Shown here piece after piece: positions 12,158 through 22,167 of a stretch of DNA of 64,000 nucleotides. The notes below the pieces were generated by a model, which was not told the DNA's origin, did no database searches, and saw only the letters and a program-made list of their open reading frames with translations. The DNA is taken from assembly GCA_036426205.1 (NCBI GenBank), contig CM071579.1, positions 14,134,689-14,198,688 of the forward strand. Direction: 5' to 3'. The stretch is from Ascaphus truei. Its lineage: Eukaryota > Chordata > Amphibia > Anura > Ascaphidae. The translations under genes were made by a program, and so were the position numbers. Position 1 is the first letter of the stretch, and the number at the start of each line of letters is the position of its first letter.

Positions 12158-12430
12158 TCTTCATTTATAGGGAGTCTCTGGTGTGTCACAAACAAAGTCT
12201 CCTAGATAAAGCATTTGCAGCTCGAAATGCATCGGTGGATTGCTTGTACCTCTTCATTTATAGGGAGTCACAAACGAAGTCTCCCTGATAAAGCATTGGC
12301 AGCACGAAATGCGTTGGAGGATTGCTTGTACCTCTTCATTTATAGGGAGTCTTCGGTGTGTCACAAACGAAGTCTCCCTGATAAAGCATTGGCAGCACGA
12401 AATGCGTCGGAGGATTGCTTGTACCTCTTC
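12158..12430 (+). repeat. Tandem repeat, about 93 bp x 3, with a GAAATGCGT motif
   Basis: Each unit contains TCTTCATTTATAGGGAGTC, AAGTCTCC(C/T), GATAAAGCATT, GCAGC, GAAATGC(G/A)T and GGATTGCTTGTACC. The motif block is a variant of the GAAACGCGT unit seen elsewhere. Confidence 0.85.
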
Positions 12431-12539
12431 ATGTTCGGCTGTGCACCGTTCTTTCTCTATTTAAGTTTTTGTGATATGATCAGGCAGTTAGAAAATAAAA
12501 GGGAATAAATCAGAAAACTACTGTATACTTTACCAAATA

Positions 12540-13560
12540 AAGCGGTAGTGAAACAGGCCCTTCAAATGGCTTAGAGCAGGTCACGTCAAGGGGGTCACGA
12601 GGTGGAAATGTGAGACCCCCAACATGAGCCTACGTTGTGAGTCTCAGACAAGTTTTTAAGCCCAATAATTCTCTGATGTGTCAGAGAATCCAGCTCCCTC
12701 CGTGCCCTGTCCTGTCGTCTGTCCCTGACCCTCAGCCGTTTTACAGTATCATCTGAGGTCTTGGGGAGAGGAATTATTTTATTCCAGCTATAATCAAGGA
12801 TTAATAACTCTCTCCCAGTAGTTACCAGATATATTTGAACAATGTCAGCATATTTAGGATGACCTCTCGGACGTATACATATACAATGTGGTAAGTTTCT
12901 TTGAAACATTTGCGGGTACTTGTCATAGGGGTGGTTTATCAGAGTTTAAGGTTATTCATTTGATCCACAGTAATAGGAACAGACTCGGCTAAACCTGGTG
13001 TTAAAGTCATTTGTCGGGGTACCCTTGATTTGTAAATAAAATGTATTCGCACTCCGTGTCCTCTGCTACCATTACAGTAAGTCCAAAGAGGGCAGGTCTG
13101 TTTGGTAATGAAGTGGTTAAATACCCCCCCATTCCCAAAAACCTATGTAATGCGAAGCAATGCCTGGCTGGCTTATCTGGCATCGTAGGGGTTAATGGGG
13201 TAACACTCAGACCATTGGCATAGCTCTGCAGCTGGCATCGAAGAACAAGCACAAAAAGGTTACAAAGCGAGAGACAGCTGCGCTCACCGGCGAGCCAGTC
13301 AGGGCTTGTTACCTTGGGTGGCTGTTTATGCATTTTGGGCTGGATCATAAAATGTGCCAAGATCTGATCCCCAGTGGGAACATCGCCACGTGACTGCAGC
13401 TCTCCGCTCTTCTGTGACTCAAACGTCTCTCCTGAATGGGTGTTCCCATCACAGCGACCCTCCAGCCTGCAGCTGTAAAAGTGCCAGAGTAAAGCGGATC
13501 ACTTCAGCTGCAGAACCTTGTACTGGATCCCTCCAGAAGTTACACAGAGGGGATTCACAT
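12540..13560. other. No gene recognised
   Basis: Mixed composition with short open frames. Nothing supported. Confidence 0.45.
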
Positions 13561-13564
13561 GTAA

Positions 13565-14005
13565 CAGTACTTTCCAACCTTTTTAAAGGAGCCCACCAAG
13601 CAATATCCTACGTGTTTTTCTCTCTCATTAAATCAGTTCTGTAGTATTAGATAATACTACCTTTTATAATTTTAAAATTGAACTCTTAATGCCATTTTAA
13701 TGAGTTGTAATATAGTGAGCATCCATTGATTTCTATAGCAGGTTGTAGCCCACCTCCCCAGCAGTGCAAGATCTTTGTAACACTTTCCAGGTTGTGATCA
13801 TTTGTTGCCAATATTCCCAGCCGTTTGAGCTGCAAACTGTAATAATAGATAATGTTACCTCCGTAATATAAGAATACATTGTAGCTGCTGAGTTACACTG
13901 ACTGAAGGATCAATTTGAAACGGAAAGGCAGCCATTTAGTGAACCCTGGGAAACAGGATTTTGCTGATCGATCACAGGAGAACCAATGGATCGGCAGCAT
14001 AGGTA
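13565..14005 (+). repeat. Dispersed repeat, copy 2
   Basis: Same family as 7440-7885: AAGCAATATCC, CAGCAGTGCAAGATCTTT, GCCATTTAGTGAACCC and TGATCGATCACAGG are all present. It ends near an A/T-rich tract at about 14035. Confidence 0.6.
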
Positions 14006-14104
14006 ATTCGTTTTCAATAAAGGTAATCAAAGGCTGTATATATTAAAATAAAAAAATATGTATTTTTAAAAACACTTTAACTGCTTGGATTACTCCTTTA
14101 AGAC

Positions 14105-14190
14105 CTAAGGTATCTGCCATCTCCATTTAGCATAGGTTGAACTTGATGGACATATGTCTTTTTTCGACCTCATCTACTATGGAACTATGC
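14105..14190 (+). mobile_element. 3' tail of a second CR1-like LINE copy
   Basis: TTTAGCATAGGTTGAACTTG and the words GTCTTTTTTCGACCTCATC and TACTATGGAACTATG match the tail of the LINE ending near 16160. Confidence 0.7.
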
Positions 14191-14375
14191 AAATATTAAA
14201 ACAGCAATACTACTTTCCAACTTTTGTCTCCTTTGTATATGTAAAGCATGTGATAATGTACAATTCTACATTCTTACTTAAACTGGCAATCTTTTGGAAT
14301 TCCTGTTATAAAATCTGTCAAACTCATTACTCTATTAAACACATTATTTGCCTCTGTGTTTACCAGGGAAGAATC

Positions 14376-16165
14376 AATTTCAATAATAGTGTGGGGAAGA
14401 TACTTTAAGATTTAGTACGGGATAATATTCAGGAATACCTAATGGGGAACAAAATTATTAGTAATAGTCAGCAGGGATTTATGAAGGATAGATCATGCCA
14501 AACTAACCTAATTTGTTTCTTTGAGGCGGTAAGTAGGAATTTAGACCAGGGTAATGCAGTTGAAAGGCTTTTGATACGGTTCCACACAAGAGGTTGGTGT
14601 ACAAAATAAAGCAAATTTGACTCCGTAAAAAATATTCTTCTGTTCTGAATAAGCGAAGTAAAAGCCAAGTAGCAAGATGATACTTACTTGCCATAATGCA
14701 TTAACGAGGAGTAGTCATATTCCAAACCAAGGTTGTTAGTGTCGCTCTTATTGAAGTTACACATGTTATCTGTATGAAAGAAGACAACGCTTTGACTCGT
14801 GTTGTACATTAGGCGGCCAACATGTAAGCCACAAAGTTATTTCTTACTCATGATCATTACAGTCTCTTGTTATCAGTGGCGGATTTCCCATTAGGCCCGG
14901 CCCACATATACTTATGCCGCACTCCTCGGCCCATCGGGCCTGATGGAAAGTAACTTAGCTGTTGCGGCCGGCTCCATACCTGCCGCCCCCTCCTCCTTCT
15001 GAACCACAGCGTCAAATGACATCACGATGTCGCGTTACCATGGCAATGTGACGTCGTGCGTTGAGGTTGGCATAGACAGCAAAGTCTCCATCTTTGCTGA
15101 TGATACTAAATTGTGTAAGGTAGTAGAATCAGAGCAGGATGTAATTTATCTCCTGAAGGACTTGGAGAGACTGGAAATGTGGGCAGGTAAATGGCAGATG
15201 AGGTTTAATACAGATAAATGTAAGGTTATGCATATGGGAAACAAGAATAAAGACGCGGCTTACAAATTAAATGGGGATAAATTAGGAAAGTCCTTGATGG
15301 AGAAGAATTTAGGAGGGCTTGTAGACAGCAGGCTTAGCAATAGTGCCCAATGTCATGCAGTAGCTGCAAAGGCAAACCAGATCTTACCTTGCATTAAACG
15401 GGCAATGGATGGAATGGAAATATAGATAATTATGCCTCTTTATATAGCAGTAATAAGACTACACCTTGAATGTGGAGTACAATTTTGGGCACCACTTCAT
15501 AGAAAAGACATTCTGGAACTAGAGAGAGTACAGAGAAGAGCCACCAAATTAATAAAGGGGATGGATAATCTGATTTATGAGGAGAGGCTAGCTAAATTAG
15601 ATTTGTTTACATTAGAAAAGAGGCGTCTAAGAGGGGATATGACAACTATATACAAATATATTCGGGGACAATACAAGGAGCTTTCAAAAGAACTGTTCAT
15701 CCCTCGGGCAGTACAAAGGACTCGGGGCCATCCCTTAAGGTTGGAGGAAAGGAGATTTCACCAGCAACAAAGGAAATGGTTCTTTACAGTAAGGGCAGAT
15801 AAAATGTGAAATTCATTACCCATTGTGACTGTGATGGCATATACAATAGATATCTTCAAAAAAAAGTTTGGACATCTTTTTAGAAAGGAAAGGTATACAG
15901 GGATATACCAAATAAGTAAACATGGGAAGGATGTTGATCCAGGGTGTAATCTGATTGCCAATTATTGGAGTCAGGAAGGAATTTATTTTTCCCCTTATGA
16001 GATATCATTGGATGATATGTCACTGGGGATTTTTGTTTGCCTTCCTCTGGATCAATAAGGAAGTATAGATATAGGATAAAGTATCTGTCTAAATTTAGCA
16101 TACGTTGACCTTGGTGGACGTACAGTATGTGTTTTTCAACCTCATCTACTATGTAACTATGTATA
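14376..16165 (+). mobile_element. CR1-like LINE, decayed and interrupted
   Basis: 14440-14600 translates to an RT piece with QQGFMKDRSCQTNLI. 15075-15425 holds the RT core box FADDTKL followed by MRFNTDKCKVMHMG. After a stop, 15432-15809 gives the C-terminal block LERVQRRATKLIKGM and LEKRRLRGDMTTIYKYI. 15825-16058 is the ORF end. The 3' tail with CAACCTCATCTACTATG is at about 16090-16160. The region 14600-15065 is rearranged and contains a CAGTGGCGGATTTCCC end. Stops and gaps make it inactive. The clade (CR1/Rex/jockey group) is judged from these motifs. Confidence 0.8.
14874..15066 (+). mobile_element. hAT-like end inserted in the LINE
   Basis: CAGTGGCGGATTTCCCATT at 14875 is a hAT-style terminus. 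The following TCAAATGACATCACG/TGTGACGTC interior is like that of other hAT-type repeats in the window. The right terminus was not found. Confidence 0.45.
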
Positions 16166-16664
16166 ATGGCAGGTTCAGTCAGTGTAACTCAGCAGCTACA
16201 ACGTATCCTTATATTACTAAAGCAACATTATCTATTGATACAGTTTACAGCTCAATCTTCTGGGAACACTTGCAACAAATTATCCGAAACAGGAAAGTGT
16301 TGCAAATATTTTGCCCTGCTTGGGAGGTGGGTTAAACCTGCTATAGAAATCAAAGGATGCTTTAAAACTAATTAAAAATGGCATTAAAAAAACATTCACT
16401 ATTATCTGATACTACAGAACTAATGTTTAACATTTAAGATTTCACATGTTTTGCTGCTTTAATATAATGTACTCATCGTGACAATAGTAAAACACGGGGT
16501 TACCAATTCTATGTGCCTAAATATATTACCCCTCTGGCAGGGTGGCTAGCTTTACTTATATATTTATATTTAGATAAATAAATTGCTTGTAGATCACATA
16601 TAATGTAATGCATCGCAATAAATATACAACCCATTTGAATGATTCAATGTAAGAAACGCTAGCA

Positions 16665-17050
16665 CGGAAGTATATCCAGAAAAAGAATAGGCAGACAGGC
16701 GCACTGAGGGACATATGCTCATTTATTAATATATTAATATATCCAAATACATATATTAAGGAAGAAACCAATATAACCAAAGAATACAGCACATAAAAAG
16801 ATAAAAAGGGTTCAAAACAATGTGAGGCAAAGAGGGGAACAGGACAGTATCGCATCCACACTACATAGTCAAAGAAAGGACCCGGAAACGATCAATGAAC
16901 ATACCAAAATGGCAAGGAGACACGAAGAGCCCTGCATAGCCTCTGCCTGAAAAACTCCACGGGGACAGTCTCACGTGACCTCCATAACAAGATGGTGGGA
17001 GTGAAACTAACGCGTTTCGCTTCTTCGCACTTGCTGTGCAACGTCACCCC
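16665..17050. repeat. Repeat with an antisense GAAACGCGT motif
   Basis: CGCGTTTCGCTTCTTCGCAC at 17011 is the reverse complement of GCGAAGAAGCGAAACGCG. The upstream 300 bases are AT-rich with no protein similarity. Boundaries are uncertain. Confidence 0.35.
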
Positions 17051-17559
17051 TCCCGGGTGTGCTTTATTCGAATGACGGTGTCTGAGCTCGTGGTAGAGAG
17101 AAGTTATAGTATAGTTGGAAACCCCCTTACAGAGCACCGAAAGAAAGAGGTCAGAATGAAACATGAACCCTTCATCCAAGTTGGGTCTTGTATTCAATGT
17201 ATCAGAGGTTTGCATGAGTTTCTACCCCCATGCTTTACTGAGCTCTGAAATGTTCCTTGATAATTGTTACTTTCATGTCCTTAATATTATGATTGGAGCT
17301 ACAGAATTGCCCAGCTCTTGTATCTGTTTCTTTTGTGAATCAGGGTGTGGCAATGCATGTTCTTTATTTTTCTTATTGTAATCGCGTTTCACCTGTTTAA
17401 GCCTTGTGTGCATGTTATCAGGTGTACAAGTGAGATGAGGCACAGAATGTTGTGATCTTGATGTGATGTATGTATAGATGTATATGTATATATGGCTGTG
17501 TGTATGTGTATGTATATGTATATATGTATGACGGGGTGTATGTATATGTATAGGTATTG

Positions 17560-18339
17560 TGACAAACGCCCCTCTTTTGTAGCGTTGACGTCTGCCTGGG
17601 TTCTTTCTGACACAGTCTTCTAGGGTTATTTATACAAAAACAGGATCATGCAAAGTATTATGTTGCTTAACTCAGGCTTCTGCCTGCTTTATTTTCATCC
17701 AAGTAAGGTACTGCAGCTTTAACATGTGTAGGTTAGAGGCACTCAGACATTTTCATTCAGCAGTTCACTTATATCAGTGTCATAGTATTTCCCACACTGT
17801 TATTTCAAGTAACAAGAAACCAAATTATATAAACAAAATCCTATCCCTTTCAGGGATCTAACTACACATCATAATCAGCCTCTAACTGCTGCTGGGCCAA
17901 CTAACCTGGTTCCCCAGCTTAAAACAATGCCCTCTCATTTAGGGTCACTAGATACAGCATAGTCTTTTAGAAACAGCAATATATATTTGTTTGTCTTATC
18001 TGTTCGTGGTGGGAACTCGGTCCCAATTGTCCAGGCAAATCCTCTGGTACTGTGATACTTGGAGGGGCTGTCCACCCCGAAACTGGATGCAGGGGAGCAG
18101 CAACACCCCCAGCCTCTAAGGAGAGAGAGTGAAATGCAAACCTCTCTGCTCTAAATATCTGTGCAAGTGATTAGAAGACAGGTGAGGGAGAACTAGACCC
18201 ATGGTAATCTGTGGTCTGGATTTTCCATCCAGCAGCCTGAGTTAATGTGAAGCTGTGGATGGATCATTTTTAACTATTCCTGCACTTTCTGACCTAAAAC
18301 GGGGCAGAAGACTGCCTAACATCTTTGGACTATGTCACA
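17560..18339 (-). mobile_element. 3' LTR of minus-strand Gypsy-type element (780 bp)
   Basis: On the minus strand it starts TGTGACATAG and ends GTTTGTCA, with TG..CA ends. A purine tract lies just before its start (18340-18357 on the plus strand is TATCCCCTCCCAGC), as expected for the polypurine tract. Its last 97 bases recur at 21949-22045, which pairs the two LTRs. The left target flank is TATTG; the partner flank has been lost on the right. Confidence 0.8.
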
Positions 18340-18543
18340 TATCCCCTCCCAGCTCACACCTACTGGGGTGAGCGGCCATGGACCTCACTGGGGTGAGCAT
18401 CCTACCTGAATACTTGAGCTAACTCCCCAGTACAATATTAAACATTCACGACACGAATATTAACTTTTTTTTTTTTCATGGCAATTATGGACAATAGTTT
18501 TCGTCATAAGAGAGTATACTTGGCAAACATATTTTGTTGCTCT
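18340..18543 (-). mobile_element. Non-coding 3' internal part of the minus-strand LTR element
   Basis: Lies between the polypurine tract and the nested solo LTR. It contains an A/T-rich run at 18466-18478 but no coding similarity. The internal sequence continues from 19187 to the ORF, with an AT-dinucleotide tract at about 19360-19460. Confidence 0.55.
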
Positions 18544-19182
18544 TGTGGCAGGACGGCCTCGCGGCAGGGTCAGTAAGACACTAGACATGATGGGAAACGT
18601 TCAATTATAGTGGTTTATTGACCACACCAAAATAAAGTACGGGTGCACTGTCCCTTTAAAAATACTTTCTAGAAAATAAAGCCTGTTCCGTTAGGGAAAC
18701 TAACTCACTTCTTGAGCCCTTACTAAGGACAGCCAGCTAATTGGTCCGCCCAAAACATATACTACACAAGGATAACCAATAAGATAATAATTAAAGTCTT
18801 ATCTGTAATGCAGCTCCAACAGCAAAAGGAACACGGTTCCGGGGAGCAGGCTGTGTCCAGCCATGCAGCAATCTTTATCTTTATCCTGGGTTGGGGTCCC
18901 AGCTGGTCCAAGCAGCAAAGCTCCTCACAGGACTGAGGGACCAGAGCAACAGCTAGGGCTTCCTAGCCGGGAGAGGTCTTTCCACCCTCACGTGGAAAAA
19001 CAAGCTCACCTTGTGTGAGCAACTTCCTGCTTTTTAAAGCACTTGTTTCACTGATAGTTCAGCCCCTGTTTAATCAGTCCTCAGCTGTGCTTTCTCTGTC
19101 TGAGGAGATTAACACTTGGTGAACTGGCTGCAGCATCTCTCCATTCACTGTCACAGCCTACTGAGTCAGTGACTCTGTCACA
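18544..19182 (-). mobile_element. Solo LTR nested in the minus-strand LTR element
   Basis: The 639-bp unit has TG..CA ends (plus strand TGTGGCAGG at the left, TCTGTCACA at the right) and is flanked by CTCT on both sides (18540-18543 and 19183-19186), a 4-bp TSD. Read on the minus strand it has an AATAAA near its 3' end, which favours that orientation. No internal region or second copy was seen. Confidence 0.65.
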
Positions 19183-19359
19183 CTCTCTATTAGGGAACTA
19201 TTTTGAAAAATAAATGTCTAGCACACTTCTTTAACCCAGGATATGCTAAATAACTCACAAAACCAGACAGTTTCTATTGCCTCCCTGGGTTTTCTACTCT
19301 AGAATATGAACCTCATTATATATTACCAACCGAAAAGGGCATTTTTTTTTATATTGTAA

Positions 19360-19465
19360 CCTACCAATAATATATATTATATATAATATATATTATATAT
19401 ATATATGATATATATATAATAGATATATAAATATATATAATATATATATTTTTTTTTTTTTATTT
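19360..19465. repeat. (AT)n tract
   Basis: ATATATAATATATATT type sequence between the nested solo LTR and the IQ-repeat ORF. Confidence 0.85.
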
Positions 19466-19618
19466 ATTTATTGTTTTGTTTTAATCAAGTCGGTCATCTT
19501 AGGGCCATCAACCCTGTATATTAATTTGTAGTTTTACCTACATTTTCAAAGAAGAGAAAAAATAACATTGCAATATTTCAAAATGCTTATTCTAGAGGCC
19601 TAATATAGCATAACTACA

Positions 19619-21625
19619 CTAGCTTATTTGCAAAGTTAAGTGACATAGTCCACTCGTATAACATAAAAATCGGTCAGTTCCCAAACATTTTTCCTTTTTT
19701 TTTTTTCTTCTTGACTTCCAGTCCATTACATCTTCTGACTTCATTTCAACACCCGCAGCAACCTGCAAATGACTGGACTGTTTCTTTAGCTTCTGACGGA
19801 CCTCTGGGGTCAGATAGTCTTTGTCTTTATATTGTGGCCCAGAGTGGCGAGATCCGGAAAAATTCAAGGCCAGCGTTAACCTTCGTCGCTTTTGCTTTGC
19901 AACCTTTGAACCTTTATGGTACTTCTTACTGCCATGTATTTTCTCACGACCATCACTCTCAGAGATTTGGGATTTTCCCTTTGGGGCAATTATATGGTAC
20001 TTAGAAGATGAAGCACTGATTACCTGGAGCACCTTCACCTTGATGGGGCTCTCACTAACTCTGGCTGTACCCTGTGGCATTTTACCTTTGCAGCCGGCAG
20101 GCATGTAGTCTTGGACCTCTCTTTCCTGAGGCCTACATTTATTCAGGTGGAAGTACCGCTGGATAACCAGTGACGCATTTCTCAGGGTTTGATAGCGAAT
20201 CTTGTTCTGTGTCATCCTAGTCAGAGACTGGATTTTTATAGTTGCTCCTTTCATAATGAGGAACCTGTTTCGTACCATGCGGGCACGGTAGAATGATTGA
20301 AGAACACGGGCTGCTTTATTCCGGCGATTAAACTGACGAATTTTCATCCCTCTGTAGGCAGCCTGTAGGATGATAGTTGCGGTGCGTTTACTCCGATAAT
20401 TTTCTCTTTCCCTTCTTCCTTGGATAAGAGCTTTGCAGTGCTTCTGAATTATTCGAATGCTTTTCTTCTTTTTCAATACGTTAAGTTCCTCCGCGAGAGG
20501 ATTCTGTTTTGTGCATACATCTCGCAATTCTGTTCTCAGAGCGTCCATTTCTTCCTGGTGCTGGGTCTGAGTGTGCATCAATGCATTCTGTAGTGCTTCC
20601 TGCACTTCTAATTTTTCCTGAGTCAACTGTTTCTTCACTTTTTCTGCTTGGTCAGTCAAATCTGAATTTTTCATTTTCAGACTCTCATTTTCTTGCTTTA
20701 CAGTCTCTAAATCACACAGGGCAATCTCATGGGTTTGCTTCAACATTCCCAGCTCTGCGTTCAGACCGTGGCCCTCCAGGCGTGAGTTTTGCACCTCTGT
20801 GCTGAGCGCGTGAACCTCTTGTACAGCTTTCCCTTATTTCTGTTTTAGGATAGCAATTACGGTGTTGGCCTTTTCCAGACTAGTCGTCACCTCTTCCAGC
20901 TCATTCCGTGAGAGAGACTCTGTTTTCTTCAAAGCCTCGTACACCTGTAAAGCTGGAAGTATACACCTCTGTAACTCGGCGTTCGATTCTCGCTCCTTCA
21001 TCCAACATTCTCGCTCCTTCATCACTCTCTGCCACAGGACTTCATAATCATGGCGGGCAGCTTGGAGTGCAGAAACCAAAGCCTCTTTATCCTGGATCAA
21101 GGATTCAGCTTTCCTTTGCTCCTCCTTTTCCTTTGCCACTGTTCCCGTGACAATTCTGCCGGTCACTCCGGTCTGCAGCACATTTCGGCGCCTTTCTGAC
21201 GCATGTCCTGACAGCGCAGGTTCAGGTGGCTCGGTCACTTCCCCTGTAACTTGAGGAACAGTTTTCTTTTTCTTCTTCTTTCTCTTTGCTTTATTAGCTC
21301 CAGAGATATCAGTGGTACTGGGCACACACTCACTGGTAGCTTCCACATTTTGCTTGCACTCACAGGGCATTGCTTGCTTTTGCAGCTGTTTGTCTTTGAA
21401 AATTTTGGGGCACACATCTTCCATGTGACCTACTTTATGACAGGCCCAGCATACTAAATTCATCTGTGGGTACGGCTCTCCTCCAGGGGCCACATACGAG
21501 TCATCGTCATCATCGTATGGCCTGAAGGGACACTGTTTTTCATGATTATGTACATTACAAAACAAACATTTCACGTCGGCCATTTTAGAAACCCGGCAGG
21601 GATAATTTGCTAGCTGCAATTTCAC
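19619..21625 (-). pseudogene. Zinc-knuckle, coiled-coil, IQ-repeat ORF of a non-autonomous LTR element, one in-frame stop
   Basis: It occupies the gag position, just downstream of the minus-strand primer-binding site. The reading frame runs 21625 to 20837, meets one TAA at 20834-20836, and continues in the same frame to 19619. The first segment has two CCHC-type zinc knuckles (C20-x2-C23-x4-H28-x3-C32 and C59-x2-C62-x4-H67-x4-C72), an acidic DDDDD stretch, a Lys-rich run, then a long coiled coil that resumes after the stop. About 20458-20135 is a block of four to five IQ-like motifs (for example ATIILQAAYRGM and AARVLQSFYRAR) like those in ASPM or myosins, followed by a basic tail. A better start than the first Met is the ATG at 21583 (MADVKC, good context). 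No protease, RT or integrase was seen. IQ motifs bind calmodulin-like proteins in known families; a function here is unknown. Confidence 0.75.
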
Positions 21626-21948
21626 TCACTTCAGCAACTTACATACAGCACTTGCTAGCTGCAAATTCACTCACTTCAGCAAAAGGCATTAGCTTTACAA
21701 ACAGCACTTGCTAGATGCAATTTTTCTCTTCAGCAAAACATTTTGGTTTTCTGTTTGGGTTCAGGGTGCTATTGCATCCACACTTTGCACATTCTCTGTG
21801 TATGCTAGAAGCACAACTGATATACACAGTGGGACACACTTCACTCATAGCATCTGTACTTTAGTTCAGCTCGGCGGCCATTTTAAACCCCCGCATTTAT
21901 TTGCAAACCCACAGAATTTTAGTGTCGACCCGCATTCTCCACCATATG

Positions 21949-22045
21949 TGACAAACACCCCTCTTTTGTAGCGCTGACGTCTGCCTGGGTTCTTTCCGAC
22001 ACAGTCTTCTAGGGTTATTTATACAAAAACAGGATCATGCAAAGT
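21949..22045 (-). mobile_element. Truncated 5' LTR remnant of minus-strand LTR element
   Basis: These 97 bases closely match 17560-17656, the end of the left LTR. Read on the minus strand they end in TGTCA, followed by a plausible primer-binding site starting TGGTGGAGAATG (21944 leftwards). The rest of this LTR is missing: at 22045 the sequence switches to the end of a different LTR. Confidence 0.8.
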
Positions 22046-22091
22046 CACCCACACTATATATGCGATTGGGTGGGGTGGAATACCCGTTACA
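22046..22091 (+). mobile_element. Truncated 5' LTR remnant of plus-strand LTR element
   Basis: These 46 bases are repeated at 26079-26124, the end of the long right-hand LTR, both ending CCCGTTACA. Two bases later TGGAGGCGCTGCTGAG (from 22094) is in the position of a primer-binding site. Confidence 0.8.
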
Positions 22092-22167
22092 TTTGGAGGC
22101 GCTGCTGAGATAGACCTGGGGTGCCCTGTTTTCAATTTTTCAAATTGTCCCATTCATATTTTTCATC

